From the NCBI GenBank assembly GCA_029008875.1, contig JAQXJP010000017.1, positions 1 to 64,000 on the forward strand: DNA of 64,000 bases, in the 5' to 3' direction. The notes beneath the pieces were generated by a model. It searched no databases. It was not told the DNA's origin and saw nothing but the letters and a program-made list of their open reading frames with translations. The position numbers were made by a program, and so were the translations under genes. Source of the DNA: Lachnospiraceae bacterium (GTDB lineage Bacteria; Bacillota; Clostridia; Lachnospirales; Lachnospiraceae). Below are positions 53,820 through 62,626 of the stretch, one piece after another. Numbering within the stretch: position 1 is the first letter of the stretch; each line of letters opens with the position of its first letter.

Positions 53820-55154
53820 CTAATATTTCTTATTCTTCCATGGACCGTTGTAATAAAATGCAATGGAGAGTAGCGCAGCAACACACCACCCGATTGGCCA
53901 TGCGCACCAGATTCCGGTTGCGCCGAGAACTGTTCTTGAGAAGCAGAAAGCAAGCAATACGCGCAGAATCAGGTCTGTGAAAGTGGATATCATAAACTGC
54001 TTCATCATACCGGCACCCCTCAATATTCCATCTGCCACTAATTTTGCGGAAACCACGAAATAGAAGGGGGACAGGATTTTAAGATACATAAGGCCTGTGT
54101 GCATGGCAAGCTCGGTCGGGTCGTCCATAAAGAACTTTAGTAGGATGTTCCCACCAAAGAAGTAGAGAAGAAACAGTGGGAGGCATAGCATCCATACCAA
54201 TTTGACTCCGACACCGAAGCCCTGCTTCACACGCTCAAGCTTGTTTGCACCAAGATTCTGTGCCGTGTAATTGGAGATTCCGTTCCCGAGCGTTGTGAAC
54301 GAAGTAATCACCAGATTATTCAATTTTACGGCAGCGGAATATCCGGCCATAACTGGGGCGCCAAATCCGTTGATAATGCTCTGGATAATGATATTTCCCA
54401 CAGAAATGAAGCTTTGCTGCAAGGTGCTCGGAATGGCAATCGCTACGATCTGTTTTAAAATCTGCATATTGAACAGGGGAGCCTTTTCGCTCTCTTCAAT
54501 CTTGGCAAGTCTGCGGAATACTACAATCATTGCCAGAATGCAGCTGATTCCCTGGCAGAGAAAGGTTGCCCATGCCACTCCGGCCACTCCCATGTGAAAT
54601 ACTTTTACAAACAGGATATCCACTGCGATATTGGACAGAGAGGACACAGCCAAAAAGTAAAACGGCGTTTTGGAGTCGCCAAGTGCAGAGAAGATACCGG
54701 TAGCGATATTGTAAAAAAATACAAAGGGCAATCCCCAAGCGTAAATATCCAGGTACAATTTGGAATCCGCAAATACTTCCTGTGGCGTATTGATTAGCGT
54801 AAGTAGTATGCCGGAACCGGCTATTCCGATGAGCATTAGCAGGATACATACAAAACCGCTGAAAATACAGGCTGTGTAAACGGCGGTCTTCATTTTATTG
54901 TAATCCTTGGCACCGAACAGTTTGGAAACAACAACCGAGCACCCCATGTTACAGCCGAAGGCAAAAGCAATAAAAATCAATGTGATTTCATAGCTGTTAC
55001 CCACTGCAGCCAATGCGTTTTCCCCGATAAACTTTCCGGCAATCAGGCTGTCGGCGATATTATAGAGTTGTTGGAAGATAATACTGCCAAACAATGGCAT
55101 ACAGAATCTCCACAGTACGGTCTGGGGCTTACCCACAGTCAAATCCTTATTCAT
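53820..55154 (-). CDS. MATE family efflux transporter
   Basis: 444 aa from ATG 55154, which has GGAGG 8 bp upstream; a start at 55184 would add ten residues with no ribosome site. Twelve membrane helices, 'KPQTVLWRFCMPLFGSIIFQ' and 'YNIADSLIAGKFIGENALAA' are typical MATE N-terminal motifs. It is divergent from a LysR gene that probably controls it. Confidence 0.92.
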   Translation of the reverse strand: MNKDLTVGKPQTVLWRFCMPLFGSIIFQQLYNIADSLIAGKFIGENALAAVGNSYEITLIFIAFAFGCNMGCSVVVSKLFGAKDYNKMKTAVYTACIFSGFVCILLMLIGIAGSGILLTLINTPQEVFADSKLYLDIYAWGLPFVFFYNIATGIFSALGDSKTPFYFLAVSSLSNIAVDILFVKVFHMGVAGVAWATFLCQGISCILAMIVVFRRLAKIEESEKAPLFNMQILKQIVAIAIPSTLQQSFISVGNIIIQSIINGFGAPVMAGYSAAVKLNNLVITSFTTLGNGISNYTAQNLGANKLERVKQGFGVGVKLVWMLCLPLFLLYFFGGNILLKFFMDDPTELAMHTGLMYLKILSPFYFVVSAKLVADGILRGAGMMKQFMISTFTDLILRVLLAFCFSRTVLGATGIWCAWPIGWCVAALLSIAFYYNGPWKNKKY

Positions 55155-55269
55155 TTCCAATTCCTCCACATTGTCTTTTTCCACCTATTGTATTATAATT
55201 CGCTATAAGATATGTGTAAAATATGAAATTCATAATCTTGATATATGAAATTGATATGAGAGGGCTGCA

Positions 55270-56154
55270 ATGAACATCAGTTATGATTATTACAGAGTCT
55301 TTTATTATGTTGCAAAATATAAGAGTTTTACCGGAGCTGCCAAAGCACTTCTGAATAACCAACCTAACGTTACAAGGATGATGAAAAAATTGGAGGAGGA
55401 ATTGGGGTGCACGTTGTTTGTGAGACAGCGTCACGGCATTGTGTTGACTCCGGAAGGAGAAAAGCTGTATGCCCATGTCTCTGTTGCTTTTGAACATATT
55501 TTGTGCGGGGAAAAAGAAATTGCCAGAGATAAAAGTCTACAGTCGGGAATCGTTACGGTGGCGGCCAGCGAAATTGCGCTTCATTGTGTACTGCTTCCCG
55601 TTTTGAAAACGTTTCGAAAATCGTATCCGGGTATCCGAATCAGAATATCAAGTCAGTCTACCCTGCAGGCTGTCGATGTGTTGAAAAAAGGGCTGGCAGA
55701 TTTTGCAATCGTCACAGGGCCTTTTGAACTTCCTGCGGGGATGAGCTCGGAAATTTTGCGGAGTGTTCAGGAAGTGCCGGTCTGCAGCACGGCGTTTCCT
55801 CTTACCACGGGTGCAGTGCTTACCGGGGAGCAGATCAAAAATTGCCCATTGATCGGACTCGGGGAACAAACAGTTTCCTTTAGTTTTTATTCCGATGTTT
55901 TTGGCAAAATGGGGTTGTCCTATAAACCGGATGTGGAGGCTGCCACAGCGGACCAGATTTTGCCAATGGTCAAATCGGATTTGGGTATCGGTTTTGTCCC
56001 AATCGATTTTTTGGAAAAAGAGAACATGCAGAATCTGGCTATTCTCAGCATAAAACCCGATATTCCCGCAAGGAATATCTGCCTTTTGAAGCGCAAGGGG
56101 ATTTCTTTAAGTATTGCGGCATCTGAATTGGAGCGCCAAATCAAGGATAAATAA
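55270..56154 (+). CDS. LysR-family transcriptional regulator
   Basis: 294 aa. HTH at residues ~7-40 ('YYRVFYYVAKYKSFTGAAKA...QPNVTRMMKKLEEELGCTLF'), then the LysR substrate-binding domain ('GIVTVAASEIALHCVLLPVL'). The divergent MATE gene, 115 bp away, is the most likely target. DUF3877 gene follows after 38 bp. Confidence 0.92.
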   Translation: MNISYDYYRVFYYVAKYKSFTGAAKALLNNQPNVTRMMKKLEEELGCTLFVRQRHGIVLTPEGEKLYAHVSVAFEHILCGEKEIARDKSLQSGIVTVAASEIALHCVLLPVLKTFRKSYPGIRIRISSQSTLQAVDVLKKGLADFAIVTGPFELPAGMSSEILRSVQEVPVCSTAFPLTTGAVLTGEQIKNCPLIGLGEQTVSFSFYSDVFGKMGLSYKPDVEAATADQILPMVKSDLGIGFVPIDFLEKENMQNLAILSIKPDIPARNICLLKRKGISLSIAASELERQIKDK

Positions 56155-56192
56155 AGTTAAGCGAAAAATGGAGGATGAAGTAAAGAACAATT

Positions 56193-56735
56193 ATGGACAG
56201 AAACAGAGTCATTGAGAACTTGACGGAACAGATCAAAGAGGCACAGCTAAAACTGGGATATGCCGAGGAAACCATACGACTTTACTTTCCGGTTCAATCC
56301 ATGTGTGACTTGCTGCGGATTGAGTTGAGGAGCGGAGAAGAACTGGTGGCTTTGCTGAAGGAAGGCGGAGAATTTGAGAACACGGTACTGGGAAGTCTTA
56401 GTTTTGCACTGTGCAAGGATGACAGGATAGAGGTATGTATCCCGGCATCGGGGGCGGCTCATGTGCATGAGCAGGTATCGAATCCTCCTTTTTTGGAAAG
56501 CATTATAGAATTGTTCCGGAGAAATCACAGTTTGACCATAGAGGAAATCTGTGAGTGTTTTGCAAGTTTTAACGCTCAATATGTATGCGAGAAAATGGAG
56601 CCCGGGACCGATTTTGACTATGTTTTGTATTTTCCGGATCATAACCCGGACGCCTGGTATTATTGTGTCAAAATTGAAATGGGACACACAATTTATCACC
56701 GATTTACGGAAGCGGACTACCGTTTACTATTATAG
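56193..56735 (+). CDS. DUF3877-family protein
   Basis: 180 aa, soluble. 'ENLTEQIKEAQLKLGYAEET' at the start and 'DFDYVLYFPDHNPDAWYYCV' near the end with final 'HRFTEADYRLLL' match my recollection of a clostridial DUF3877 family of unknown function. GGAGG-like site 56169-56175. The decayed MarR gene begins in its stop region. Confidence 0.7.
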   Translation: MDRNRVIENLTEQIKEAQLKLGYAEETIRLYFPVQSMCDLLRIELRSGEELVALLKEGGEFENTVLGSLSFALCKDDRIEVCIPASGAAHVHEQVSNPPFLESIIELFRRNHSLTIEEICECFASFNAQYVCEKMEPGTDFDYVLYFPDHNPDAWYYCVKIEMGHTIYHRFTEADYRLLL

Positions 56736-57127
56736 TAAGACCGCCTGTTTTTGCATCTTTATCCGTTGCGGACTCCTTTTTTGAGGAGGTCACATGGAAA
56801 CAATTTTTCGCAATCATATGTATCAATCTGTGCAAGGAGAGCCCAACCATCAATGAATTGGCGGAGGTTATGGAGAGCTCCCATCAGAATGTGAAGCAGA
56901 TTTTGCTGAAACTGGAGAAAAAGGGATTCGTAGAGATTCTTGTGGATGAGAAGGACCGGAGAAAACAGAGAATTGTTCTCACTGAAAAATGCAGTGATTT
57001 TTGCAAGAGGAATGACAAGCCAAGTCAGATACAGATGAATCGGATGTATGAAGGTGTAACGGAAGAACAGATCATTACCACGATACAGACTATTTTACAG
57101 ATGGAAAGGAACTTAAAAAAGGTATGA
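56735..57127 (+). pseudogene. 5'-degraded MarR-family regulator
   Basis: The open frame reads 'VRPPVFASLSVADSFFEEVT' then 'WKQFFAIICINLCKESPTIN', 'ELAEVMESSHQNVKQILLKL' and the winged helix to the stop at 57127. MarR-like proteins of this type normally begin ~15-20 residues earlier and have a longer helix where 'SLSVADS' stands, so the 5' end appears to have lost both a start and part of helix 1. No ATG with a ribosome site exists in frame before 56870. A short product from TTG 56858 cannot be excluded. The stop overlaps the flavodoxin start (ATGA). Confidence 0.75.
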
Positions 57128-57666
57128 AAACGATAATTGTATATTCATCACAGACAGGTTTTACCAAAAGATACACAGAATGGTTGGCGGAGGAATTGGG
57201 GGCGGATGCTATCTCATTGGCGGAAGCCAAAAAGCAGGACGAACGCTTTTTTGAAGATGCCGATGCAATTGTTTACGGTGGATGGGCCATGGCCGGAAAA
57301 ATTGTAGACAGCGAGTGGTTTACACAAAAAATCCCCGTGTGGAAAGGAAAGAAGTTGGTTCTTTTTTGCGTGGGTGCAAGTCCCAGCGAAAATCCGGATG
57401 TTGAGGTGGCACTTCAAAATGCATTGACGGATGAGGAGCGCAAATATGCAAAGGCATTTTATTGTCAGGGAGGAATCGCTTACGAAAAGATGAAATTGCC
57501 TGCGAAATTGGCCATGAAGGCATTCGCATCCATGGTAAGAAAGAAAAAGGACGCGACGGAGCAGGAAAAGAAAATGGGTGAGATGATTTCACATTCCTAT
57601 GACATTTCGGATCGCGAGTACATTATGCCCATAGTTCAGTATGTGCGAGAGGAAGAGAGCGCATGA
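57124..57666 (+). CDS. Flavodoxin-domain protein
   Basis: 180 aa. The N-terminal 'IIVYSSQTGFTKRYTEWLAE' is the FMN phosphate loop (S-S-Q-T-G-F-T), 'ADAIVYGGWAMAGKIVDS' the second strand, and 'KKLVLFCVGASPSENPDVEV' the third. It probably carries FMN in a redox reaction (HemG or flavodoxin 5-like). It overlaps the MarR remnant by 4 bp and the next gene by 4 bp, so MarR probably controlled it. Confidence 0.87.
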   Translation: MKTIIVYSSQTGFTKRYTEWLAEELGADAISLAEAKKQDERFFEDADAIVYGGWAMAGKIVDSEWFTQKIPVWKGKKLVLFCVGASPSENPDVEVALQNALTDEERKYAKAFYCQGGIAYEKMKLPAKLAMKAFASMVRKKKDATEQEKKMGEMISHSYDISDREYIMPIVQYVREEESA

Positions 57667-59144
57667 AAAAAAGAAACATGTTTTCACTCATCATTGGAAT
57701 CGTTTTGATTCTGTTCCTGATTTTGGCAGGAAGCCTCTGGTATGTGAAAAATTGCAGATATACAGACATCGATGCACAGATATCCCCGGATGAACGCTGC
57801 CAACTTTCGCTGCAGATGAAGGGGGAACCGGAATGGCCATTTGGCAGCACTTATGGGAGAATTGTTGCCAGATATGATGGCAAAGTTATCCGGAAGATAG
57901 AATTTGAAATCTGTGATGACGGAGCAATGCTTCGAAAAGAAAACTGGGATGTTGTCTGGGGAGTTGCCGGTGTTCAGGTTACCTTAAAGGGAAGTGAGCA
58001 GGACAATCAGGTGATACAGATCATGTATGACGGCACAGAAGGCTTTTCCGGTTACAGCCAGGACCAGATTACAGCGGAAATGGGGAAACGTTATGGCAAC
58101 ATTGCCTCTTGCAGCAAGGAGGGGGATCTCTATTGCTTTGATACGGGGAAGTTTTCTTTTCTTGTACAGAATGATTTGATTATGAGTGATAATTATAAAA
58201 TGGAATTTTTCCGATATTTGACGGACGAATACTTTTCGACTCGGAATCGAGTGCATGAATATGAGGAAAGCGGGACCGGATTGGAAAAGACCTATACGCC
58301 GGTTATTCCATTATTTTCCGCTGCAAGCGAGGAAGAGGAGTGGTTTTGTTCCGACGTAATAAATTGGTTACTCTATGTCATGAAAGAACTCCCTTATGGG
58401 GAAAATGAAGATCTCTATCGGCAGATTAAAATTGCTTATGATGGGGAGACATTTGATTACGTGTTCCCCGATATGCAGGACTTTACACAGGAAAATGGTT
58501 CCCCGGTATACAACGATTTATATGATTTTGTAGAAAAGATTACGGCAGAGAACCATGAAGAAAAGATAGGGAAAGAGGAGGATGCCGTAGAAGAAAAGGA
58601 TAATTCAGAAATAGCGGAGGAAACCGTACAGTTTTATTTGTCGCTGACTCCGGATTGCAGCTATGAAACAGCCAAGGGAATCGAATATCGGATGGTTCCG
58701 GTTGACCGGGCATGCGGCAGCAGTTATTACGTGCTGATTGCCACTGCGGACGGCGGGAAGAGTGCAAGTATGGTCAATTTGGATCCCTATCTTGGAAGCG
58801 GCGGTGGGGCCAGATGGATCAGCTTTTTGCAGGATGGACAAACCGGATTTTCCTGTCTGAGTTATAGCGGCGGAGCATATGGAAGACTTTACCGCACAGA
58901 AGATGGGGGAAAGAGCTTTGAAACAGTGGAATACCCGTCTGCCAAAGCAAAACTATCGGATGGTACCTACTATAATCCTTTTGTGATGCCGGAAAGGGTA
59001 TATGAGGAGGATGGGAGGTTGTACATGGAAGTGGGGCAAGGTCCGGACGGAGATTATTACGGAGAGGAAGGCTACTGCCACGGCCTGTACGAGTCAGAGG
59101 ACAATGGAAAGACTTGGACCTATCTCAAAGAGATTGCGCCATAA
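57663..59144 (+). CDS. Membrane-anchored protein with BNR-like C-terminus
   Basis: 493 aa. One TM near residues 6-27, then an extracytoplasmic body. Asp-box-like repeats near the end ('RTEDGGKSFETVEY', 'YESEDNGKTWTYLKE') suggest a small beta-propeller-like section. A charged linker ('KEEDAVEEKDNSEIAEE') sits in the middle. No enzymatic motif recognised. Starts ATGA-overlapped with the flavodoxin stop. Confidence 0.7.
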   Translation: MKKRNMFSLIIGIVLILFLILAGSLWYVKNCRYTDIDAQISPDERCQLSLQMKGEPEWPFGSTYGRIVARYDGKVIRKIEFEICDDGAMLRKENWDVVWGVAGVQVTLKGSEQDNQVIQIMYDGTEGFSGYSQDQITAEMGKRYGNIASCSKEGDLYCFDTGKFSFLVQNDLIMSDNYKMEFFRYLTDEYFSTRNRVHEYEESGTGLEKTYTPVIPLFSAASEEEEWFCSDVINWLLYVMKELPYGENEDLYRQIKIAYDGETFDYVFPDMQDFTQENGSPVYNDLYDFVEKITAENHEEKIGKEEDAVEEKDNSEIAEETVQFYLSLTPDCSYETAKGIEYRMVPVDRACGSSYYVLIATADGGKSASMVNLDPYLGSGGGARWISFLQDGQTGFSCLSYSGGAYGRLYRTEDGGKSFETVEYPSAKAKLSDGTYYNPFVMPERVYEEDGRLYMEVGQGPDGDYYGEEGYCHGLYESEDNGKTWTYLKEIAP

Positions 59145-59145
59145 T

Positions 59146-59213
59146 ACCACCTATGTGCGAAAAATGACCACCTATTGAAAAACAGTGGATAATCATTTTA
59201 AGAGAGATATACT
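59146..59213 (+). promoter_or_regulatory. LytTR-type direct repeats and promoter
   Basis: ACCACCTAT occurs at 59146-59154 and 59167-59175, exactly 21 bp apart, the arrangement known for LytTR-domain proteins. TATACT at 59208-59213 is a -10 with only a poor -35 (GTGGAT). The repeats end about 32 bp before the -10, in activator position. Confidence 0.7.
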
Positions 59214-59237
59214 ACAAAGCAAGAAAGGAGGAAGGCT

Positions 59238-59684
59238 ATGAAACTGAGTATTAAGATTGATACAAGCATTGAAGAACCGGAAGCATTGATTACGACGGAT
59301 CGGATGAGCGATGAAGTGAACAAAATCGTGGACTTTATCAACAGACTGGATGATACCGCCACGGTGATAACCGGAATCAAGGATGAAAAAGCAGAGTTGC
59401 TGGAACCGGAATCGATGATTCGGATTTACGCGGAAGCCGGTAAGGTGTATGCGAAAACGGCACAGGATGTGTATCAGCTTCGATTGCGACTTTATGAGGT
59501 GGAAGAAAGACTGGACAGCAGTATGTTTGTCAGAATCTCCAATTCGGAAATCGTGAATTTGAAAAAGGTGAAGAGCCTTGACTTGAGCTTTGCAGGGACC
59601 ATTTGTATGGAACTGTCCAATGGGGAGGTTAGCTATGTCTCCAGAAGATGTGTTTCCAAAATCAAAAAAATATTAGGAATATGA
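59238..59684 (+). CDS. LytTR DNA-binding regulator without receiver domain
   Basis: 148 aa. Residues ~45-145 form a LytTR domain ('LYEVEERLDSSMFVRISNSE', 'VNLKKVKSLDLSFAGT', 'GEVSYVSRRCVSKIKKILG'). No phospho-receiver, so activity is set otherwise, most likely by the membrane protein encoded next (LytTR regulatory system). GGAGG 59227-59231. Confidence 0.93.
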   Translation: MKLSIKIDTSIEEPEALITTDRMSDEVNKIVDFINRLDDTATVITGIKDEKAELLEPESMIRIYAEAGKVYAKTAQDVYQLRLRLYEVEERLDSSMFVRISNSEIVNLKKVKSLDLSFAGTICMELSNGEVSYVSRRCVSKIKKILGI

Positions 59685-59693
59685 GGTGGCATT

Positions 59694-60146
59694 ATGAAGA
59701 ATTTATTTTCTAGAATTTTTATAGGGTTGTTGGGAGGAATTGTGATTTGCTATTTGATAACCATCGGAGTTTCGCTGGTGATTGGAGACGGCAACTATTA
59801 TCCCTGCGTGCCTGCTTTGGCGCAGCGGTTCGGAAACGAACTGACAGCAGTTGTCGTTCAGATGGCGCTTGGCGCAGTTCTCGGTGCCGGATTTGCCGGC
59901 GCTTCCTTGATTTGGGAGCGGGATGACTGGAGCCTGCTGAAGCAGACAGGAATCTATTTTGCAATCACATCGGTTCTCATGGTGACAATTGCGTATATCT
60001 GTGAGTGGATGGAGCATTCCGTAAGAGGATTCCTGATCTACTTTGGGATATTTTTTGCGATATTCGTTGTGGTATGGTTGGTGCAATATGCAATTTGGAA
60101 GGCGCGCATCTCCAAGATTAAGAGGAAACTGGAAAAAGATATTTGA
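59694..60146 (+). CDS. DUF3021 membrane protein, presumed LytTR partner
   Basis: 150 aa with four membrane helices (about residues 7-29, 50-72, 80-100, 112-132) and a basic C-terminus. DUF3021 proteins often follow LytTR regulators and are thought to hold them inactive at the membrane. Nine bp after the LytTR gene. Its own signal is unknown. Confidence 0.88.
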   Translation: MKNLFSRIFIGLLGGIVICYLITIGVSLVIGDGNYYPCVPALAQRFGNELTAVVVQMALGAVLGAGFAGASLIWERDDWSLLKQTGIYFAITSVLMVTIAYICEWMEHSVRGFLIYFGIFFAIFVVVWLVQYAIWKARISKIKRKLEKDI

Positions 60147-60162
60147 TGAATTAGCAACGGCA

Positions 60163-60208
60163 AAGACCGCCTGCACCTGCATCTTCGGATTTGGGAGCGG
60201 GCGGTCTT
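60163..60208 (+). terminator. Terminator after the LytTR-DUF3021 operon
   Basis: AAGACCGCCTGC (60163-60174) pairs with GCGGGCGGTCTT (60197-60208) over 12 bp with one G-U pair. Confidence 0.8.
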
Positions 60209-60288
60209 GTGGTATTTGATAATTGATATCTACTGCACTTACAAGTATAATATGATTCAAAAATGTTGATAAACGAGGAGTGATTTTT

Positions 60289-60639
60289 ATGCTTTTTATT
60301 TGTTATCCCAAATGTTCCACCTGCCAAAAGGCAAAAAAATGGCTGGAAGAACATCATATTGAATTTACAGAGCGCCATATTGCGGAGGACAACCCTTCCT
60401 ATGAAGAACTGAAAGAGTGGCATGAGAAAAGCGGCCTTCCGCTTAAGAAGTTTTTCAATACCAGTGGAATGCTCTACAAGGAAATGCAGCTGAAGGATAA
60501 ACTGCCCACAATGAGTGAGGAGGAACAGTTGCGGTTGCTTGCCACAAACGGCATGCTGGTCAAACGCCCGATTGTCGTTGACGAGGACAAGGTGATTGTT
60601 GGCTTCAAGGAGGAAGCATACGCAGGGATTGCCTTTTAA
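60289..60639 (+). CDS. Spx/ArsC-family thioredoxin-fold protein
   Basis: 116 aa from ATG 60289 (GAGGAG 8 bp upstream). 'ICYPKCSTCQKAKKWLEEH' contains the C9-x2-C12 pair, followed by 'FTERHIAEDNPSYEEL' and 'GMLVKRPIVVDEDKVIVGF'. The arsenate-reductase-like YffB/Spx group; a true arsenate reductase cannot be distinguished from a thiol-redox protein here. Confidence 0.9.
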   Translation: MLFICYPKCSTCQKAKKWLEEHHIEFTERHIAEDNPSYEELKEWHEKSGLPLKKFFNTSGMLYKEMQLKDKLPTMSEEEQLRLLATNGMLVKRPIVVDEDKVIVGFKEEAYAGIAF

Positions 60640-60759
60640 TATCGCATCGGAAAAGTCAGAGATTGACACCGGAGGGGATGAAATGAGAGAATATATCGGC
60701 CAGGCTTTTTCCCGGCCTGGGCAGAATTGTACTGCAAAAGGAATGAATCCACATAGGAG
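60640..60759. other. Gap with possible 29-codon leader
   Basis: An ATG at 60682 with GAGGGG just upstream opens a 29-codon frame ending at TAG 60772, overlapping the start of the PIN-like gene. Its peptide is basic and featureless. It may be a leader for translational coupling or chance. A 6-bp stem CCAGGC/GCCTGG lies inside it. Confidence 0.25.
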
Positions 60760-61452
60760 GTGGAGACAATAGAAACATACTATTTGATCGATTATGAAAA
60801 TGTAGGCAGCGAGGGACTCTCCGGCTGCGATAAACTGAAAAAGACGGATCACATCATTATTTTTTTCACTAAGAATGCGAAGAAAATTGATATGAGCGAC
60901 ATTGCGGATCACGGTGACGCGGAACTTTCCATGATTGAAGTACCTGCGGGAAAACAGTCCACGGATATCCATATCGGGTCCTATCTTGGGTATCTGTCGG
61001 GGATTACCCAGGGGAAAGACACCAAGATTGCCATCATCAGCAAGGATACCGATTTCGATAATGTTATCAAATTCTGGAAGAACAAGACCGGAATTCAAGC
61101 CTCAAGGCTGCAACAGATCAAGGGCACTGCGGCAAAGGAGAAGACCACATCGAAGAAATCCGAGACAAAGAAAGCCAAATCAAAGGAATCCGAATCAAAG
61201 AAAAAGGAAACCACCGCCAAGAAGAAGGCTGCGAAGGTGAGCGGAGAACAGAAGGCAAAGCTGAATCAGGAGATTATGCAGATTCTGAGCAAAGCCGGAT
61301 TTGAGGCGGAGATTGCGACTTCCGTGGCATCTGTTGTGACGAAAAATGCAGGGGAAAAGGACGGAAAGCAACAGATTTACAGAGCCATCATTTCCAAATA
61401 TGGCCAGAACAAAGGATTAAATATCTACAATCACATCAAAAAGCATGTGTAG
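60760..61452 (+). CDS. PIN/NYN-like domain protein with lysine-rich linker
   Basis: About 230 aa. Residues 7-120 look like a PIN/NYN ribonuclease fold: 'YYLIDYENVG', 'IHIGSYLGYL', 'IAIISKDTDFDNVIKFW' with the expected aspartates. A K/S/E linker (about 128-165) leads to a C-terminal helical domain ('KLNQEIMQILSKAGFEAEIA'). The only standard in-frame start is GTG 60760, which overlaps the GGAGG site (60756-60760); eight bases after that site is an ATA codon (60769). Real start uncertain. RNA cleavage is a family inference. Confidence 0.75.
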   Translation: METIETYYLIDYENVGSEGLSGCDKLKKTDHIIIFFTKNAKKIDMSDIADHGDAELSMIEVPAGKQSTDIHIGSYLGYLSGITQGKDTKIAIISKDTDFDNVIKFWKNKTGIQASRLQQIKGTAAKEKTTSKKSETKKAKSKESESKKKETTAKKKAAKVSGEQKAKLNQEIMQILSKAGFEAEIATSVASVVTKNAGEKDGKQQIYRAIISKYGQNKGLNIYNHIKKHV

Positions 61453-61468
61453 GGACGACAAAAGAAAG

Positions 61469-62566
61469 ATGAAAAAACGATGGATCATGATGGGATTCCT
61501 TGCGCTTTTGATTCTGGCCGCAGGCATTCTTATGTGGATGGGGTCATCCGGAAAAAGAGACAGACAGGAAGTAGAAAAGACAACGGAGCGCGTGGAGACG
61601 GAAGAATATGACAGCGTGAATACGGACAGGGACACCTCCGCGGAGGAGGATGGAGAGAAACAGGATTTACCTCAGAGCGGACAGGTGGGGGCACTGGCTG
61701 TGAAGGACGGGAAATTGACGGACCAAAACGGAGACCCTGTTGTGCTCCGGGGAATCAGCACCCACGGGATTAACTGGTATCCCCAGTATGTGAACGAAGA
61801 GACCTTTCGCTATTTGCAGGAGACCTATGGAATCAATGTGATTCGGCTTGCCATGTACACCGCAGAATATAACGGGTACTGTACCGGCGACGACGCCAAC
61901 CGGCAGACGCTTAAGGATACGGTGGCAAAAGGCGTGGAATGCGCCACCGACCTTGGGATGTATGTCATCATTGACTGGCATACCTTGAGCGACAACAATC
62001 CGTTGCAGAATAAGGAGATGGCGAAAGATTTTTTCACAGAAATGAGTGAACGGTACGGGGACTATGACAATGTAATCTACGAGATATGCAATGAGCCAAA
62101 CGGCACTTCCTGGCAGGACATCAAGGCATACGCGGAAGAGATGATCCCGGTGATACGGGAAAACGATGCCGACGCTGTGATCCTGGTGGGGACACCCAAT
62201 TGGTGTCAGTATCTCGGTGAGGCGGCAGAGGATCCTCTGACAGGGGAAAACATCATGTACACCTTGCATTTTTATGCGGGGACGCACAAGGAGGATTTGA
62301 GGAATACCGCCCGGGAGGCCATTGACAGTAAGCTCCCGATATTCGTCAGCGAGTTTGGAATCTGTGAGGCCAGCGGGAACGGCAATCTGGACTTGGAGTC
62401 TGCGAACGCGTGGATGGATTTGTTGGAAGAAAATCAGATCAGCTATGTGATGTGGAACCTTTCCAACAAGGACGAGGCATCCGCCTTTTTGCAGCCGGGA
62501 TGCGAAAAACTGTCCGGATTCACGGATGAGGATTTATCGGATTCGGCAAGATGGTATGTTCAGTAG
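61469..62566 (+). CDS. GH5 endo-glucanase, membrane-anchored
   Basis: 365 aa from ATG 61469. Signal-anchor near residues 4-24 ('WIMMGFLALLILAAGILMW'), an acidic linker of ~45 residues, then a GH5 subfamily 2-like barrel: 'LRGISTHGINWYPQYV', 'VIIDWHTLSD', 'VIYEICNEPNGTSW' (acid/base E), 'TLHFYAGTHKE', 'PIFVSEFGICEASG' (nucleophile E) and 'SYVMWNLSNKDEA'. It should cleave beta-1,4-glucans outside the cell. Absence of a lipobox and of any signal peptidase A-x-A site suggests it remains anchored. Confidence 0.92.
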   Translation: MKKRWIMMGFLALLILAAGILMWMGSSGKRDRQEVEKTTERVETEEYDSVNTDRDTSAEEDGEKQDLPQSGQVGALAVKDGKLTDQNGDPVVLRGISTHGINWYPQYVNEETFRYLQETYGINVIRLAMYTAEYNGYCTGDDANRQTLKDTVAKGVECATDLGMYVIIDWHTLSDNNPLQNKEMAKDFFTEMSERYGDYDNVIYEICNEPNGTSWQDIKAYAEEMIPVIRENDADAVILVGTPNWCQYLGEAAEDPLTGENIMYTLHFYAGTHKEDLRNTAREAIDSKLPIFVSEFGICEASGNGNLDLESANAWMDLLEENQISYVMWNLSNKDEASAFLQPGCEKLSGFTDEDLSDSARWYVQ

Positions 62567-62620
62567 GGACGGTCCTTTTGTCACGGCCAGCGCCCTTTGG
62601 CTCGGGAACCGTCCCTACTG
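62561..62620. terminator. Hairpin with dispersed element copy B
   Basis: CAGTAGGGACGGT (62561-62573) pairs perfectly with ACCGTCCCTACTG (62608-62620) and includes the GH5 stop codon. The loop carries element B (62566-62603), the reverse complement of copy C at 63705-63743 with about 36 of 39 matching positions. No long T-run follows. Confidence 0.75.
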
Positions 62621-62626
62621 CAGAAA

